Shown here: piece after piece, positions 7,797-18,700 of the stretch
Position numbering within the stretch: position 1 is the stretch's first letter
Layout of the letters: each line of letters begins with the position of its first letter
Assembly: GCF_900163755.1 (NCBI RefSeq)
Contig: NZ_FUKI01000120.1
Span: forward strand, 1 to 64,000
Origin: Crenothrix polyspora
Lineage (GTDB): Bacteria > Pseudomonadota > Gammaproteobacteria > Methylococcales > Methylomonadaceae
Length of the DNA: 64,000 bases
Reading direction: 5' to 3'
Position numbers and translations under genes: made by a program
The notes under the pieces: generated by a model
Seen by the model: the letters and a program-made list of their open reading frames with translations, nothing else
What the model was told of the DNA's origin: nothing
The model's database searches: none

Positions 7797-8849
7797 TTAA
7801 TATTCCAGCGGCAAATTAACAGTTTTGCCATCTCGTGCCGATAGATATGCCGCAATTAAAACTTCAAGTGATTTTAAGCCTTCGCGGCCATCAGTATCCG
7901 GCTCTGCATCACCACGTAACACATCAATTACATTTTTGTAATACAACGGATGTCCAAAGCCATATACCGAAGTTGTTTCGTAATTGGCCTCTTTAATATT
8001 TTTATCGTAATCTTGCTCATCTGCAAAATGCCAATCTTGAATATCATTGACGGCAACGCCGCCGACTCTTACAGTGCCTTTGTCACCCAGTATAGTGATT
8101 GAACCTTCATAGTTTTTAGGATAGGCTAGCATGGTAACGCTCATTGATCCCAACGCGCCATTGCGCCAACGAATATTCAATACCCCCGTATCTTCAACTT
8201 CAATATCGCGTTTCAAGGTTGACATCATGGCTTGTACACTGGCAACAGGGCCAATCAGCCATTCAATTAAATCAACATAATGGCTGGCTTGATTCATAAA
8301 CGCACCGCCATCAAGCTCCCATGTACCACGCCATTTTGCCTGATCGTAATAATCTTGTGGTCTGGACCAAAATACATTGATATGCACCATGTTAATACGG
8401 CCAAAACGCTTTTCTTTTACTGCGCGTTTTAATAACTGAAGCGTTGCGTTGCTTCTGTTTTGTTTAACCACAAATAAGCGCACGCCAGCAGTATCACATG
8501 CTCGCACCATCGCTAAGCCGTCATTCCAACGCGTTGCCATAGGCTTTTCGGTAATAACATGCACACCTGCGTGCGCCACGGTAATGGCCTGTTGTGAATG
8601 CGTGCCACTGGGCGTACACAACGACACCACATCCAGTTGTTCATTCTCCAGCATTTCCTCTAATCGAGAATAGCCTTTAACGGCATAACGTGCTGTATGC
8701 TCTTTCAGTATGTGCAGATTAGTGTCGCATACCGCAACTAATTCAAAATCATCGGCATGCGCTTCAACTGAACCAAAATGATTTTTTGAAACTCTGCCGC
8801 AGCCGACAATAGCTATCCGTATTTTTCTTTGCTTTACTGTTGAGAACAT
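7797..8849 (-). CDS. wlbA: WlbA/WbpB-type UDP-GlcNAcA 3-dehydrogenase
   Basis: This 350-residue Gfo/Idh/MocA oxidoreductase has an N-terminal Rossmann motif ([15 protein letters not shown]), the EKPMATRW motif near residue 97 and the central block [20 protein letters not shown]. That block matches WlbA-type enzymes, which oxidise C3 of UDP-GlcNAc uronic acid with bound NAD. It is the first gene of the sugar operon. A strong ribosome binding site (AGGAGAGGG) precedes the ATG. With wbpD and wbpE downstream it makes three successive steps of the UDP-GlcNAc3NAcA/ManNAc3NAcA pathway. The substrate is inferred from this context; the fold and family are clear from the sequence. Confidence 0.9.
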   Translation of the reverse strand: MFSTVKQRKIRIAIVGCGRVSKNHFGSVEAHADDFELVAVCDTNLHILKEHTARYAVKGYSRLEEMLENEQLDVVSLCTPSGTHSQQAITVAHAGVHVITEKPMATRWNDGLAMVRACDTAGVRLFVVKQNRSNATLQLLKRAVKEKRFGRINMVHINVFWSRPQDYYDQAKWRGTWELDGGAFMNQASHYVDLIEWLIGPVASVQAMMSTLKRDIEVEDTGVLNIRWRNGALGSMSVTMLAYPKNYEGSITILGDKGTVRVGGVAVNDIQDWHFADEQDYDKNIKEANYETTSVYGFGHPLYYKNVIDVLRGDAEPDTDGREGLKSLEVLIAAYLSARDGKTVNLPLEY

Positions 8850-9151
8850 GGTGACCCTCTCCTAATGTCTATTTTTAACATTCCAATGTAGCATTCTATC
8901 GCAAGTCGTTACGCTAACAGGCTAACGACCTTGCTGTTAAATGAACCGTGACGCAATATAGTGCGTCATCAGTGGCTTAAAAAAACTGACAGAAGCCGCT
9001 AAAATCAGTATAAGTTTAACAAAAAACGCGCCGCTGCGCTTGTGAGACCGCTATTGAATAGGTTTATTTACTTAAAGATAAAACAAAATGTAAGGGGACT
9101 GGCTAAGATTGTTTTGCTGTCTGGTTTTACGAGTAAGCGTATCTTGGGGCG
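8850..9151. other. Intergenic region, about 300 bp
   Basis: This is the divergent-free space upstream of wlbA and downstream of the DUF486 gene; both read on the minus strand. It probably carries the promoter of the sugar operon, but no confident -35/-10 pair, operator or terminator was identified. Confidence 0.4.
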
Positions 9152-9502
9152 TTATAGTTTTTCTCTAAACATAAAATACACCGCTCCACATAAGCAAAAA
9201 CCGGCCCATAAATAATCTAGTTTTAATGGTTCACGTAAATAGTAAATCGAAAAAGGCACAAAAATACTCAGGGTAATTACTTCTTGAATAATTTTCAGTT
9301 GCCCAACGCTGAGCGCAGTATAGCCAATACGATTAGCCGGAACTTGTAATAAGTATTCAAATAAGGCAATGCCCCAACTGATTAACGCTGCGATAATCCA
9401 AGGCTTATGGCTTAGTTCTTTTAAGTGCGCGTACCAGGCAAAGGTCATAAACACGTTACTGCACAATAGTAAACTAATGCTGGTTAAAACAGGATAATTC
9501 AT
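9152..9502 (-). CDS. DUF486 (DMT-like) small membrane protein
   Basis: From the ATG at 9500-9502 the protein is about 116 residues, the normal size of the family; a TTG further upstream would only add a non-conserved 11-residue tail. It has four predicted membrane spans. Motifs include SNVFMTFAWYAHLKEL, the ALFEYLLQVPANRIGY segment and QLKIIQEVITLSIFVPF, all characteristic of DUF486. The family resembles half-size drug/metabolite transporters, and its substrate is unknown. The gene stands alone, downstream of the tRNA-Leu and its terminator. Confidence 0.88.
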   Translation of the reverse strand: MNYPVLTSISLLLCSNVFMTFAWYAHLKELSHKPWIIAALISWGIALFEYLLQVPANRIGYTALSVGQLKIIQEVITLSIFVPFSIYYLREPLKLDYLWAGFCLCGAVYFMFREKL

Positions 9503-9607
9503 GAAGTTTTGGGTTGTTGTGTGTACGCCAAACAAACAGTGGATTAATGAGTAACGCGATATTCATGCGTTGCGGGTGATTTTTTGTGGTAATTGCTTAT
9601 TTTTAGG

Positions 9608-9647
9608 CAATAAAAAACCCGTTAAGTTAGATAACTTAACGGGTTTT
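9608..9647 (-). terminator. Rho-independent terminator after tRNA-Leu
   Basis: A 15-bp perfect stem (AAAACCCGTTAAGTT at 9614-9628 with its inverse at 9633-9647, 4-nt loop) is followed on the minus strand by a T-run. It lies 14 bases beyond the 3' end of the tRNA gene. Confidence 0.85.
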
Positions 9648-9660
9648 AGTATTTATTCAT

Positions 9661-9747
9661 TGGTACCGAGAGCCGGAATCGAACCGGCACGATGTCACCA
9701 TCACCGGATTTTGAATCCGGCGCGTCTACCAGTTCCGCCATCCCGGC
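9661..9747 (-). tRNA. tRNA-Leu (anticodon CAA)
   Basis: Read on the minus strand, the 87-base gene folds as a class II tRNA with a long variable arm. The anticodon arm is CCGGA-TTCAAAA-TCCGG, giving anticodon CAA, which reads UUG leucine codons. The T-arm contains GGTTCGATTCC, and the 3' CCA is encoded. The acceptor stem GCCGGGA pairs with TCTCGGT with G-T wobbles. Confidence 0.95.
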
Positions 9748-9938
9748 AAATGAATTACAGGCATTATAAAGGGAGTTATTTAATAACACCAGCTTTTTTA
9801 AAAAAATTGTATGCTGAGCGCTGCAAAATAGCGTAAATAGATTTTTATCTTTATGATGGTCGGCCTATTTTATTCACTTGCAGAGCACTAAACGGCTACT
9901 GCAACGCATTATTTTGACGATTTATTTTTAATGATACC

Positions 9939-10958
9939 ATGAAAAAAAGTGATTTTTCCTACGACTTACCCGATGCTTTAATTGCACAAACACCGCTGAT
10001 AGACAGAACCGCAAGTCGGTTATTGGTGATGAACAAAAAAACCGGACACTGTGAAGACACGCAATTTAATACATTTATTGACTTACTCAAGACGGATGAT
10101 TTACTGGTTTTTAACAATACCAAGGTTATTCCTGCCCGACTGTTTGGTAAAAAACCAACGGGTGGACACGTTGAAATATTAATTGAGCGGGTGACCGGCA
10201 GCCACCAAGCGCTTGCACATATAAGAGCGAGTAAATCACCTAAAGTGGGTACCTGTATTGATTTGGCAGAAGGCCATAGCTGCAATGTATTGGCGCGGCA
10301 CGATGATTTATTTGAGCTACAATTTTTTGGGCTACCTTTATTGACACTATTAGAAAAAATAGGCCATATACCTTTGCCACCCTATATTAAACGCGCTGAT
10401 GATGCGGTTGATTTAATTCGTTATCAAACCGTTTTTGCGCAAGAAGCGGGTGCGGTTGCAGCGCCTACCGCAGGCTTGCATTTTGATGTGGCTTTGCTGG
10501 ATAAAATAAAGCAAAAAGCGATACAAACAGCCTATGTTACCTTGCATGTCGGCAGCGGTACGTTTCAGCCAGTGAGAGTGGATAATTTAGCAGAGCACAT
10601 TATGCACAAAGAGTATTTTGCGGTAACGCAGGCAACAGTTGACGCTGTTTTGCAAACAAGAGCACGCGGTGGACGGGTGATTGCTATTGGTACAACGGCT
10701 GTGCGTGCTTTAGAGTCAGCCAGTAAGTCGGGTACGTTGAGCGCTGGATTTGGCGATACCGATTTGTTTATTACACCGGGCTATCAATTTAAAGCAGTTG
10801 ATGCTTTATTAACCAATTTTCATTTATCAGAATCAACCTTATTGATGCTGGTATCGGCATTTGCCGATTATGAGCCAGTTATGTGTGCTTATCGCCATGC
10901 GATTGCGGCATCGTATCGGTTTTTTAGTTACGGAGATGCTATGTTTATAGCAGACTAA
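9939..10958 (+). CDS. queA: tRNA preQ1(34) S-adenosylmethionine ribosyltransferase-isomerase QueA
   Basis: The 339-residue protein matches QueA over its whole length. It has [16 protein letters not shown] at the start, [17 protein letters not shown] near residue 55, the [21 protein letters not shown] block in the middle and [17 protein letters not shown] near the end. QueA transfers and isomerises the ribosyl part of SAM onto preQ1 at tRNA position 34, forming epoxyqueuosine in the cytoplasm. The usual neighbour tgt is not present here, and the gene appears monocistronic. A stem-loop lies just after its stop codon. Confidence 0.96.
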   Translation: MKKSDFSYDLPDALIAQTPLIDRTASRLLVMNKKTGHCEDTQFNTFIDLLKTDDLLVFNNTKVIPARLFGKKPTGGHVEILIERVTGSHQALAHIRASKSPKVGTCIDLAEGHSCNVLARHDDLFELQFFGLPLLTLLEKIGHIPLPPYIKRADDAVDLIRYQTVFAQEAGAVAAPTAGLHFDVALLDKIKQKAIQTAYVTLHVGSGTFQPVRVDNLAEHIMHKEYFAVTQATVDAVLQTRARGGRVIAIGTTAVRALESASKSGTLSAGFGDTDLFITPGYQFKAVDALLTNFHLSESTLLMLVSAFADYEPVMCAYRHAIAASYRFFSYGDAMFIAD

Positions 10959-10969
10959 CCATTAAACAA

Positions 10970-11003
10970 CAGTGCTGCATGGCTTAAAATCCATGCGGCA
11001 CTG
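10970..11003 (+). other. Stem-loop downstream of queA
   Basis: CAGTGC-T-GCATGG pairs with CCATGC-G-GCACTG around an 8-nt loop, 12 bases after the queA stop. It lacks a T-run, so it may act in mRNA stability or as a weak terminator. The rest of 11004-11308 shows no gene. Confidence 0.45.
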
Positions 11004-11308
11004 TGTAGCGGTTAATTAGGTGGATTTAGTTAAAATAGCTTTGTGAGTTATAGCCGCGTGGCAGTGGCTATTAGAGCGGCTAAGGTCTTTTGTTCTTCTT
11101 TGGAGGGTTTATAGGATTACATAAGCTTACGAGTTAAGCAATATGTATAACTACCTATTTAATAAGTTAAAAAAAATTGTTATGCTGTATTTTATGAATG
11201 GGTTAATCAACAAGATTACGTTAAATTTTGCTAAATAAGCTCAACTTGAACGTTAAGAATAAAAAATCAACATAATCAGTAGTTTTTATACAAATTAAGG
11301 AATGATGA

Positions 11309-12649
11309 ATGAAGTCCAATCAATTAATAACATCAGCAGTCATTTTATGGGCAAGCTTAACCGTATCCTCGGTAAGTTATGCTCAGCCATCGGTGTTGAC
11401 ATCTGATCAAGATGGTTTGTTTGCTGTCGATAAGCAAGCTAATATTTGGGGAACCAATCAAGTAGAGGGTAAGTACGCACAGCAAGTGGTGAAATTTTCT
11501 GGTAAGCGTACGCAGTTTTCTCGCAAGGCGTATACGGGGTCGCTTATTAGAGCTCTTAAACCCAAAAACAGTAATGTTGTTCATAATACAGAGGGTACTG
11601 TTGAGCAAGTATGGCCATTACCCGATGGCACGGTTTTGTTTATGGCGGGTGTTAAGGGTAAAAACTATTTATACAAATTAAACCCTAAAACCAATACGGT
11701 TGGTAATAATAATTTAGGTAATTACAATAATAAACAGGCTGTTATGAATGTTGGTGAGAGTTACGACAGCCGCTTGAAAAAAAATGTGCATTATGAGGAT
11801 ATTCGTGGATTGCATCAACGATCTTTGCTGGTAGCAAAAGTGGCCGGTAAAACGGTGCTGTTTTTCGGCGATTATAATGTTAATCGTAATCGGGTTAAAG
11901 GCGGTGCGGGTGATGCAGTGGGCTTGTGGCAATCTACTGACATGGGCAATACCTGGCGTAGTGTTGTCAAATGGAACACTAATGGCCTTCATGCGGTAGA
12001 TCATATCCATGGACTTAGACAAAATCCATATAACGGCTGGATATATATATTATTCGGTGACGATAAAGATGAGCCGGGCATTGTGGCTTGGAATGGTGTG
12101 TCCAGAGCTATCCCTAATAATACGCCTTTAGCTAATATTGGTCTTAAAAATAGATATTCAGGCTGGAGAGCGCTTTCGGGTACGCAAAATGTACGTGCTG
12201 GTGATATTGTATTCACTAAGGATAAATGTGTTTGGCTACCTGATCGTGACTTTATTAAGCCCGGTTCAACATTGTTCGGTCAACGGGCTAATCATGATTT
12301 AACGGGCTTGCAGTCAACTAATCCTTTTTATTTTGGTAATGGTGTTTCCCCGATTCTTGCAGAAATAGATGCCAAAGGTACTATTTATTGGGCATCATTC
12401 AGATCACAATTTAATCCTTTAGCGCCAACCAACGAGACAGAAAAGAAACTATATTTATGGACCTCAACCGATTCAGGATTTACCTGGTCGCTGCCTGTTA
12501 AAATAGACGTTTATAACAATTGGACATCTGTGCCACAAAATTTATTTATTTCTTCTTGGGGTGAGCTTGTGTTGGGTGGTCGGGGTGTTATTTTTGATGA
12601 TGCAGCTAAGGGCGATGCCAGCGGCTCTTCGGTTTATTTGCGGCGATAA
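11309..12649 (+). CDS. Exported protein with an Asp-box motif, function unknown
   Basis: The 446-residue protein starts with a clear signal peptide (residues 1-25, ending SVSYA-Q). A purine-rich AAGGA lies before the ATG. The mature protein shows at least one good Asp-box (LWQSTDMGNTWRS near residue 210) and a second weaker one (LWTSTDSGFTWSL near 388), with beta-rich sequence between. It probably folds as a beta-propeller of the sialidase/BNR type, and no catalytic signature was recognised. It is distinct from the larger BNR protein at 1418-3892. It appears monocistronic between queA and glnA. Confidence 0.6.
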   Translation: MKSNQLITSAVILWASLTVSSVSYAQPSVLTSDQDGLFAVDKQANIWGTNQVEGKYAQQVVKFSGKRTQFSRKAYTGSLIRALKPKNSNVVHNTEGTVEQVWPLPDGTVLFMAGVKGKNYLYKLNPKTNTVGNNNLGNYNNKQAVMNVGESYDSRLKKNVHYEDIRGLHQRSLLVAKVAGKTVLFFGDYNVNRNRVKGGAGDAVGLWQSTDMGNTWRSVVKWNTNGLHAVDHIHGLRQNPYNGWIYILFGDDKDEPGIVAWNGVSRAIPNNTPLANIGLKNRYSGWRALSGTQNVRAGDIVFTKDKCVWLPDRDFIKPGSTLFGQRANHDLTGLQSTNPFYFGNGVSPILAEIDAKGTIYWASFRSQFNPLAPTNETEKKLYLWTSTDSGFTWSLPVKIDVYNNWTSVPQNLFISSWGELVLGGRGVIFDDAAKGDASGSSVYLRR

Positions 12650-12883
12650 TACGTAGCCTATTAAATGTCGCTGAGTAAAATAACCGTGTGTTTTTAACCC
12701 AGAGTACGGAATTTTCTGAGCATATTTTTTGCCTTGATGAACTAAGCATAAGGTTTTTTAACAAAATAAGTGGGTGTTTTTTTAGCCCTTGTTTTTTTAG
12801 TGGCCAAGGCATTAAAAAAAATGGTATCGTTACTGGGTTTGGCATAAATTACAGACCCATTACATACTAGGAGACAATATACA

Positions 12884-14293
12884 ATGTCAGTAGAAAACGT
12901 ATTAAATATGATAAAAGAAAACGACATCAAGTATGTCGATTTCCGTTTTTGCGATACCCGTGGTAAAGAACAGCACGTTACCTTTCCTGCACACAGCATT
13001 GATGAAGGTACTTTTGAAGACGGCAATATGTTTGATGGCTCTTCTATTGCCGGTTGGAAACATATTAACGAATCAGACATGATTCTTATGCCTGATCCAA
13101 GCACAGCGGTTATCGATCCTTTTTACGATGATAACACTTTGATTTTGCGTTGCGATATTATTGAACCTAAAAACATGCAAGGTTACGAACGTGATCCACG
13201 TTCATTGGCTAAACGTGCTGAAGCGTATTTACAATCTACTGGTCTTGCTGACGCAGCGTATTTTGGTCCTGAAAACGAATTCTTCATTTTTGATGATATT
13301 CGTTGGGGTGTTGAAATGAGCGGCTCTTTCTTCAAAATTGATTCTGAAGAAGCGGGCTGGAATTCAGAAAAATCTTATGCTGACGGCAATACTGGCCATC
13401 GTCCTGGGGTTAAAGGTGGCTATTTCCCTGTGCCGCCCGTTGATTCATTCCAAGACATGCGTTCTTCTATGTGTTCTACCTTAGAAGAAATGGGCATGAT
13501 TACCGAAGTGCATCATCATGAAGTTGCAACAGCGGGTCAATGTGAAATCGGCGTTAAATTTAATACCTTGGTTAAAAAAGCTGACGAAGTATTAGGTCTT
13601 AAATATGTTGTTGCTAATATTGCCCACGCTTATGGCAAAACAGCAACCTTTATGCCTAAACCTATGGTGGGCGATAACGGCAGCGGTATGCACGTTCATC
13701 AATCATTATTTAAAGACGGCAAAAACCTGTTTACCGGTGATTTGTACGGTGGTTTGTCAGAAACTGCGTTGTATTACATTGGCGGTATCATCAAGCACGC
13801 GAAAGCCCTTAATGCTTTCACCAACGCGTCAACTAACAGTTACAAACGTTTGGTACCAGGTTTTGAAGCGCCCGTTATGTTGGCTTATTCAGCGCGTAAC
13901 CGTTCTGCGTCTATTCGTATTCCTTTTGTTAAAAATCCAAAAGGCCGTCGTATTGAAGTACGCTTCCCTGACTCCACTGCAAACCCTTATTTAGCTTTTG
14001 CCGCGATGATGATGGCTGGCTTAGATGGTATTCAAAATAAAATCCATCCTGGCGATGCGATGGACAAAGATTTGTATGATTTACCTGCTGAAGAAGCTAA
14101 AGCCATTCCACAAGTATGTCATTCATTTGACCAAGCCTTGGATGCGCTGGATAACGACCGTGAGTTCTTAACGCGCGGTGGTGTATTCACTGATGACGTA
14201 ATCGACGGTTACATTGAGCTGAAAATGCAAGAAGTCACTCGTTTACGCATGAGTACACATCCGGTTGAGTATGACATGTATTACAGCTTGTAA
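12884..14293 (+). CDS. glnA: Glutamine synthetase type I (GSI-beta)
   Basis: The 469-residue protein matches bacterial GlnA along its full length. Features are the [12 protein letters not shown] and [12 protein letters not shown] region, the metal-binding [11 protein letters not shown], the [15 protein letters not shown] segment, [13 protein letters not shown], and the C-terminal EYDMYYSL. Tyr398 in [10 protein letters not shown] corresponds to the adenylylated tyrosine of GSI-beta, so activity is probably controlled by GlnE. It makes glutamine from glutamate, ammonia and ATP as a cytoplasmic dodecamer. AGGAGA precedes the start. A terminator follows the gene, and no ntrBC genes are adjacent. 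Confidence 0.98.
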   Translation: MSVENVLNMIKENDIKYVDFRFCDTRGKEQHVTFPAHSIDEGTFEDGNMFDGSSIAGWKHINESDMILMPDPSTAVIDPFYDDNTLILRCDIIEPKNMQGYERDPRSLAKRAEAYLQSTGLADAAYFGPENEFFIFDDIRWGVEMSGSFFKIDSEEAGWNSEKSYADGNTGHRPGVKGGYFPVPPVDSFQDMRSSMCSTLEEMGMITEVHHHEVATAGQCEIGVKFNTLVKKADEVLGLKYVVANIAHAYGKTATFMPKPMVGDNGSGMHVHQSLFKDGKNLFTGDLYGGLSETALYYIGGIIKHAKALNAFTNASTNSYKRLVPGFEAPVMLAYSARNRSASIRIPFVKNPKGRRIEVRFPDSTANPYLAFAAMMMAGLDGIQNKIHPGDAMDKDLYDLPAEEAKAIPQVCHSFDQALDALDNDREFLTRGGVFTDDVIDGYIELKMQEVTRLRMSTHPVEYDMYYSL

Positions 14294-14331
14294 ATTTTCG
14301 GGCTGTTTCGTATAGTCCCACGCAGTATCAG

Positions 14332-14366
14332 AACCCCGCAAGTTACCTGACTTAGCGGGGTTTTTT
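14332..14366 (+). terminator. Rho-independent terminator of glnA
   Basis: AACCCCGC and GCGGGGTT pair, extended by AAGT/ACTT inside, and the stem is followed by TTTTTT. It sits about 40 bases after the glnA stop codon. Confidence 0.85.
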
Positions 14367-14462
14367 ATGTTAAAACGTTCCTAATCAAAACCACAGAAAC
14401 CAAGGCTAACGGTTACATGCCAGAACCGCCGCCGTATAACCACGGGTACTAGCTAACCACAC

Positions 14463-14490
14463 AAGCCACTGTAACAGGTGGCTTTTTTAT
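14463..14490 (+). terminator. Second terminator-like hairpin between glnA and brnT
   Basis: AAGCCAC at 14463-14469 pairs with GTGGCTT at 14478-14484 and is followed by a T-rich run. Since glnA already has its own terminator, this one may end a short transcript arising within 14367-14462, or be left from a lost gene. Confidence 0.6.
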
Positions 14491-14513
14491 TTAAACGTAT
14501 CTACAATAACCGC

Positions 14514-14813
14514 ATGGCTAAAAAATATACGTGGCATGAAATAAAGCGCGAGGCAAACATAAACAAGCATAAACTCGATTTTATTGATGCTTGTTTGGTA
14601 CTTGAAAGCCCGTTTCGGATGGATATGAGTACCGAGCGTAACGGGGAAAACAGACAGCAATCATTTGCTTATGTATTTGATGTACTTATGGTGTTAACAG
14701 TAGTCTATTTACCTTTAGAAACCCCCCACATCATCAGTTTTAGACCTGCTAAACGAAGCGAACGAGAGGCTTACCATGACTGGCTTGAAAATGACTACGA
14801 TAACAACGGATGA
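14514..14813 (+). CDS. brnT: BrnT family type II toxin
   Basis: From the ATG at 14514 the product is 99 residues, normal for BrnT (DUF497). It has the typical opening (YTWHEIKREANINKHKLDF, equivalent to the WD..K...N..KHG pattern) and the C-terminal HIISFRPAKRSEREAYHDW, the family's RIISAR.A...E..Y motif. BrnT is a RelE-fold ribonuclease-type toxin neutralised by BrnA. The antitoxin gene overlaps its 3' end. The pair forms a small addiction module directly after glnA. Confidence 0.85.
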   Translation: MAKKYTWHEIKREANINKHKLDFIDACLVLESPFRMDMSTERNGENRQQSFAYVFDVLMVLTVVYLPLETPHIISFRPAKRSEREAYHDWLENDYDNNG

Positions 14814-15108
14814 AATGCACGCAGCGCGTGACTGTGGCGAATCTAAAACAGATTGGGCGGTGTTGCGACAAAACCAGCGTGATGGCATTGAACCCAGTGA
14901 CGATGAAGATTCACCAGACGCGGCTTTATTAATGCGAGAGATTATTACTAAACGGCGTGGTGGCCGTTCTGTTGGCAGTGGCAATAAAGAACAAGTGGCT
15001 ATCAGATTTGATAAAGACATTCTGGAATACTTTCGATCTACCGGCACAGGCTGGCAAACGCGCATCAATGATGTTCTAAAAGAATGGGTTAAAGATCACG
15101 CGGCTTAG
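14776..15108 (+). CDS. brnA: BrnA family antitoxin
   Basis: The C-terminal half (about residues 70-110) carries a ribbon-helix-helix-like BrnA signature: VAIRFDKDILEYFRSTGTGW followed by QTRINDVLKEWV. The N-terminal half is polar and acidic and would wrap the toxin. The start at 14776 has GAGAGG ahead of it and overlaps brnT by 38 bases; alternative ATGs lie at 14791 and at 14815, the last just after the brnT stop. Known BrnTA operons are self-repressed by the BrnA-BrnT complex, and the same is likely here. Confidence 0.85.
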   Translation: MTGLKMTTITTDEMHAARDCGESKTDWAVLRQNQRDGIEPSDDEDSPDAALLMREIITKRRGGRSVGSGNKEQVAIRFDKDILEYFRSTGTGWQTRINDVLKEWVKDHAA

Positions 15109-15121
15109 CTATATCGATAGC

Positions 15122-15156
15122 ATCGACATATCAAAATTATATGTCGATATTTTTGC
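15122..15156 (+). terminator. Terminator after brnTA
   Basis: A 10-bp perfect stem, ATCGACATAT/ATATGTCGAT around CAAAATT, is followed by a short T-run. It lies 13 bases after the brnA stop codon. Confidence 0.7.
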
Positions 15157-15182
15157 ATTTTGGCGAGTGTGAATTTAAAAAA

Positions 15183-15245
15183 CCGTTCGTGGTGAGCTTG
15201 TCGAACCATGAACCACAAGTCCTTCGACAAGCTCAGGACGAACGG
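15183..15245. repeat. GAGCTTGTCGAA palindromic repeat, variant
   Basis: Arms CCGTTCGTGGTGAGCTTGTC and its near inverse ending in GACGAACGG surround a short loop. The arms match those of the MITE-like elements at 5287, 33479 and 38672, but the conserved tail of those elements is absent. The remainder of 15246-15735 is AT-rich and shows no gene; it must contain the promoter of the large RTX gene. Confidence 0.65.
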
Positions 15246-15735
15246 GGTATTTTATAGTACTCGACAAAGTAAAAATGACTAAGTACTACCTGTTCCTTAA
15301 AAATTTTTGAACATCCAGCAATTACACCTCAACTGCCGCTACTCACACTGTCAAAAAATATTACACTGCTATTTTTTTGGTTGTTTTGTCAAAAATTTGC
15401 ATATTTTTTATTTAGAAACAATTGTGCTTAAGTAAAAAATACAGCTTTGTAAGCTTTTATCAAAATGCGTAAGCCACAGCTGATTTTAGCAGCCAATATC
15501 AATTTATTTATTTTCTTAAGGCTTTGGTTTTTTTCTATTTTATGTCAGTAAAAATTACAATAACTTTTAATTAGGCTGAAATACCTGGCTTTATAGTATT
15601 GAATACATTGTAAAAAATAACTACATTTAATCGGCTTATTTCTTGCTTATTTTTCTGGCAGTGTGCGTTGTATTTGTAAGTGAGTGAGTGTAGTCGCATT
15701 ACCTAAGCCGTAGTTACGTTACTTTTTAATTTTTT

Positions 15736-18700
15736 ATGGAAACCAAGCCCATGTCTAATCGTATTGTATTTATTGATCCCCGTGTTTCTGATTATCAATC
15801 TTTGATTGCTGATTTACCTGCTGGTACTGAAGTTGTTGTGTTGGATGCCAATCGTGATGGTGTAGAACAAATAGCGCAGGCTTTGCAAGGTAAGTCCAAT
15901 TTGGATGCGATAGATATTGTGTCTCATGGTGCGTCGGGGGCGGTTTATTTAGGGTCTAGCATTTTAGATAGTTACAGTATTGCGGGTTATGCAAATCAAT
16001 TGGCGGATGTGGGTAGTCATTTGGGTGCAGACGGCGATATTTTATTGTATGGCTGTAATGTGGCGGCGGGTGATGTGGGGCAGGCGTTTATCAACCAATT
16101 GGCGCAAGCAACGGGCGCGGATGTAACAGCATCAACCAATTTAACGGGCCACAGCGCGTTGGGTGGCGATTGGCTGTTGGAATCCAGCACGGGGGCGATT
16201 GACGCGCAAAGTATACAGGCGGCTGGCTTTGTTGGGGTTTTGGCCACAACCCCAACAGATGGCGATGATACGATAACAGGAACAGTTAACAACGAGACTA
16301 TTTATGCGTTAGCGGGTAACGATAACGTTGATGGTGGAGCAGGAGATGATTTTATTTATGGTGATGCAGGTGCAGATACCCTGAAAGGCAACTTTGGTAA
16401 CGATACTCTATATGGCGGTATTGGTAACGATACTCTGGATGGCGGTGCTGGTAACGATACTCTAGATGGCGGTGTTGACGATGATATTCTGAAGGACTAT
16501 GAGGGAGGCAGTAACACATTGTCGGGTGGCGCTGGCAATGACAACATAAGCGTAAATGGGGACGGTGGTGGCACTAATAACACACTTAACGGTAATGAAG
16601 ATAATGACACTATATATGCTCAATTCTGGAGCAATAATAACACAGTTGCACTCAATGGTGGCACAGGTAATGATTTAATTAGTCTTGCTTTTCATGGTAA
16701 TAGCAATAATGCGGAAATAGACGCTGGTGCAGGTGATGATGTTATCGTTGTTACACCATCTATCGCAGGTTCAATTAAAATCACTACTGGATCAGGCACT
16801 GATCAGATTGGTCTTGAAAGTGCATTCAGAGCTTCGCCTATCATTATTACTGATTTTTCTGTTACAAATACCGGCAATGGTATCGATAAAATTAATTTAG
16901 GTAATACAGCAAATACCAATACCAATACCGGAATACTCACTGCATTAGAGAACTGGGATGGCCAAGATCCTTTTGCAGGTGGTTTTTTACGCTTAGTACA
17001 AAATGGCGTTGATACCTTACTGCAAGGGGATATAGACGGTAAAGGCACATATAACACTTGGGAAACTTTAGTAACACTTCAAAACACAACAGCATCTGAT
17101 TTTACCGCAGCTAATTTTAGCCCAAGCTATACACCTATTACAGTGGTAATAAACCATGCGGCTACAGATATCACATTATCTGCGAACAGTGTTATTGAAA
17201 ATACAGCAGTTGGCACAGGTATTTTAGTTGGAACCATCAACATTACCGACCTTGATGCCAGTGGCAATAGCAACGTATTAACGCTGACCGGAACCGATGC
17301 TAGCTTGTTTGAAATTCGTAATGGCGTCGAATTGTTTTACACGGGTAGTAGCCCAGATTTTGAAGATCGCGACAGCTACAATATTACAGCGACATCAACC
17401 GATGGTACATTAACTTATAGCCAAAATTTAACAGTAAATGTAACGGATGTTGCTGATGATGCACCTAATACATGGATAGGCACAGAAGGTAATGATAATA
17501 AAGTGGGAACAACAGACAATGACACGCTGTATGGGCGTAGCGGTAATGATGTTTTAGATGGCGGCGCAGGTGTAGACAAGCTTATTGGTGGGTTTGGTAA
17601 CGATACCTTAAAAGGTAATTTTGGTGACGACAAATTATATGGGGGAGCTGGCAACGATAACCTGCAAGGTGGGACAGGTATTGATGAATTGCATGGTGGT
17701 GATGAAAATCCCAACAATGATATTTACGCCAAAGAGTTGGAGTGGTTTCATAATGCGGGTGACAGATTAGATGGCGGTTTTGGCGATGACACACTTTATG
17801 GCGATAAAGGCCAGGATTATTTACGCGGCGGTGCGGGAAAAGACGTTTTATACGGTGGTGAGGATGGCGATTATTTAAATGGCGATGCAGGTGATGACGC
17901 GCTATTTGGTGATGCAGGTGATGACTTCATAACCGACAACGATGGCAGTAATGCTTTTTATGGTGGCGATGGTAATGACGTTATCGGTGGAACGGGTGAT
18001 CAAAATGGTGGAGAAGGTAATGACTCATTATCAGGGATTGGCAATGGCTTTACCTTAGATGGTGGTGACGGCGACGATATTTTGTTCTCTGACGCGACTA
18101 ATTCAACGCTAATAGGCGGTGCGGGTAACGACCGTATTAATCTGTATCTACAAGATACACTAGATGCTACTACGAATGATATTATCGCCACACTGACCAC
18201 AGCTGACGCCGGTGTGGGTGATGATGTCATTAATATTAATATTAGCCGCAACTATTCTCAAGGAATCTCACAAGCCAAAATCACTACCGGCGCGGGTGCA
18301 GATACTATTGAGTTATCTAATATGACCGATAGCGCCAATAAACTAGGCATTATTACGGTGAGTGACTTTACAGTGGGTTCGGTTGTTGACCACGATAAAA
18401 TCAATTTAGATGTGACTGATACGGGTGTGTTATCGGCTTTAGTGGGGTGGGATGGCAGTGCCAATCCATTTGATGCGGGTTTTTTACGATTGGTACAAAA
18501 CGGTGCCGATACCCAGCTACAATGGGATAAAGATGGCAGCGCGAGTAGTAATAATTGGACAACCTTAATTACGTTTGAAGGCAAGGTCGCCAGCAGTTTT
18601 AACGCAGATAATTTTTTACCTGCGTATGCACCACGCGTTGTGACTAATACTGCACCGACAGCGGTCAGCTTAACGAATGCCATCATCGCAATTAATGAAA

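Noticed and set aside
12780-12870. Sigma-54 promoter before glnA
   Set aside because: TGGC occurs but no GG-N10-GC spacing could be found, so no claim is made.
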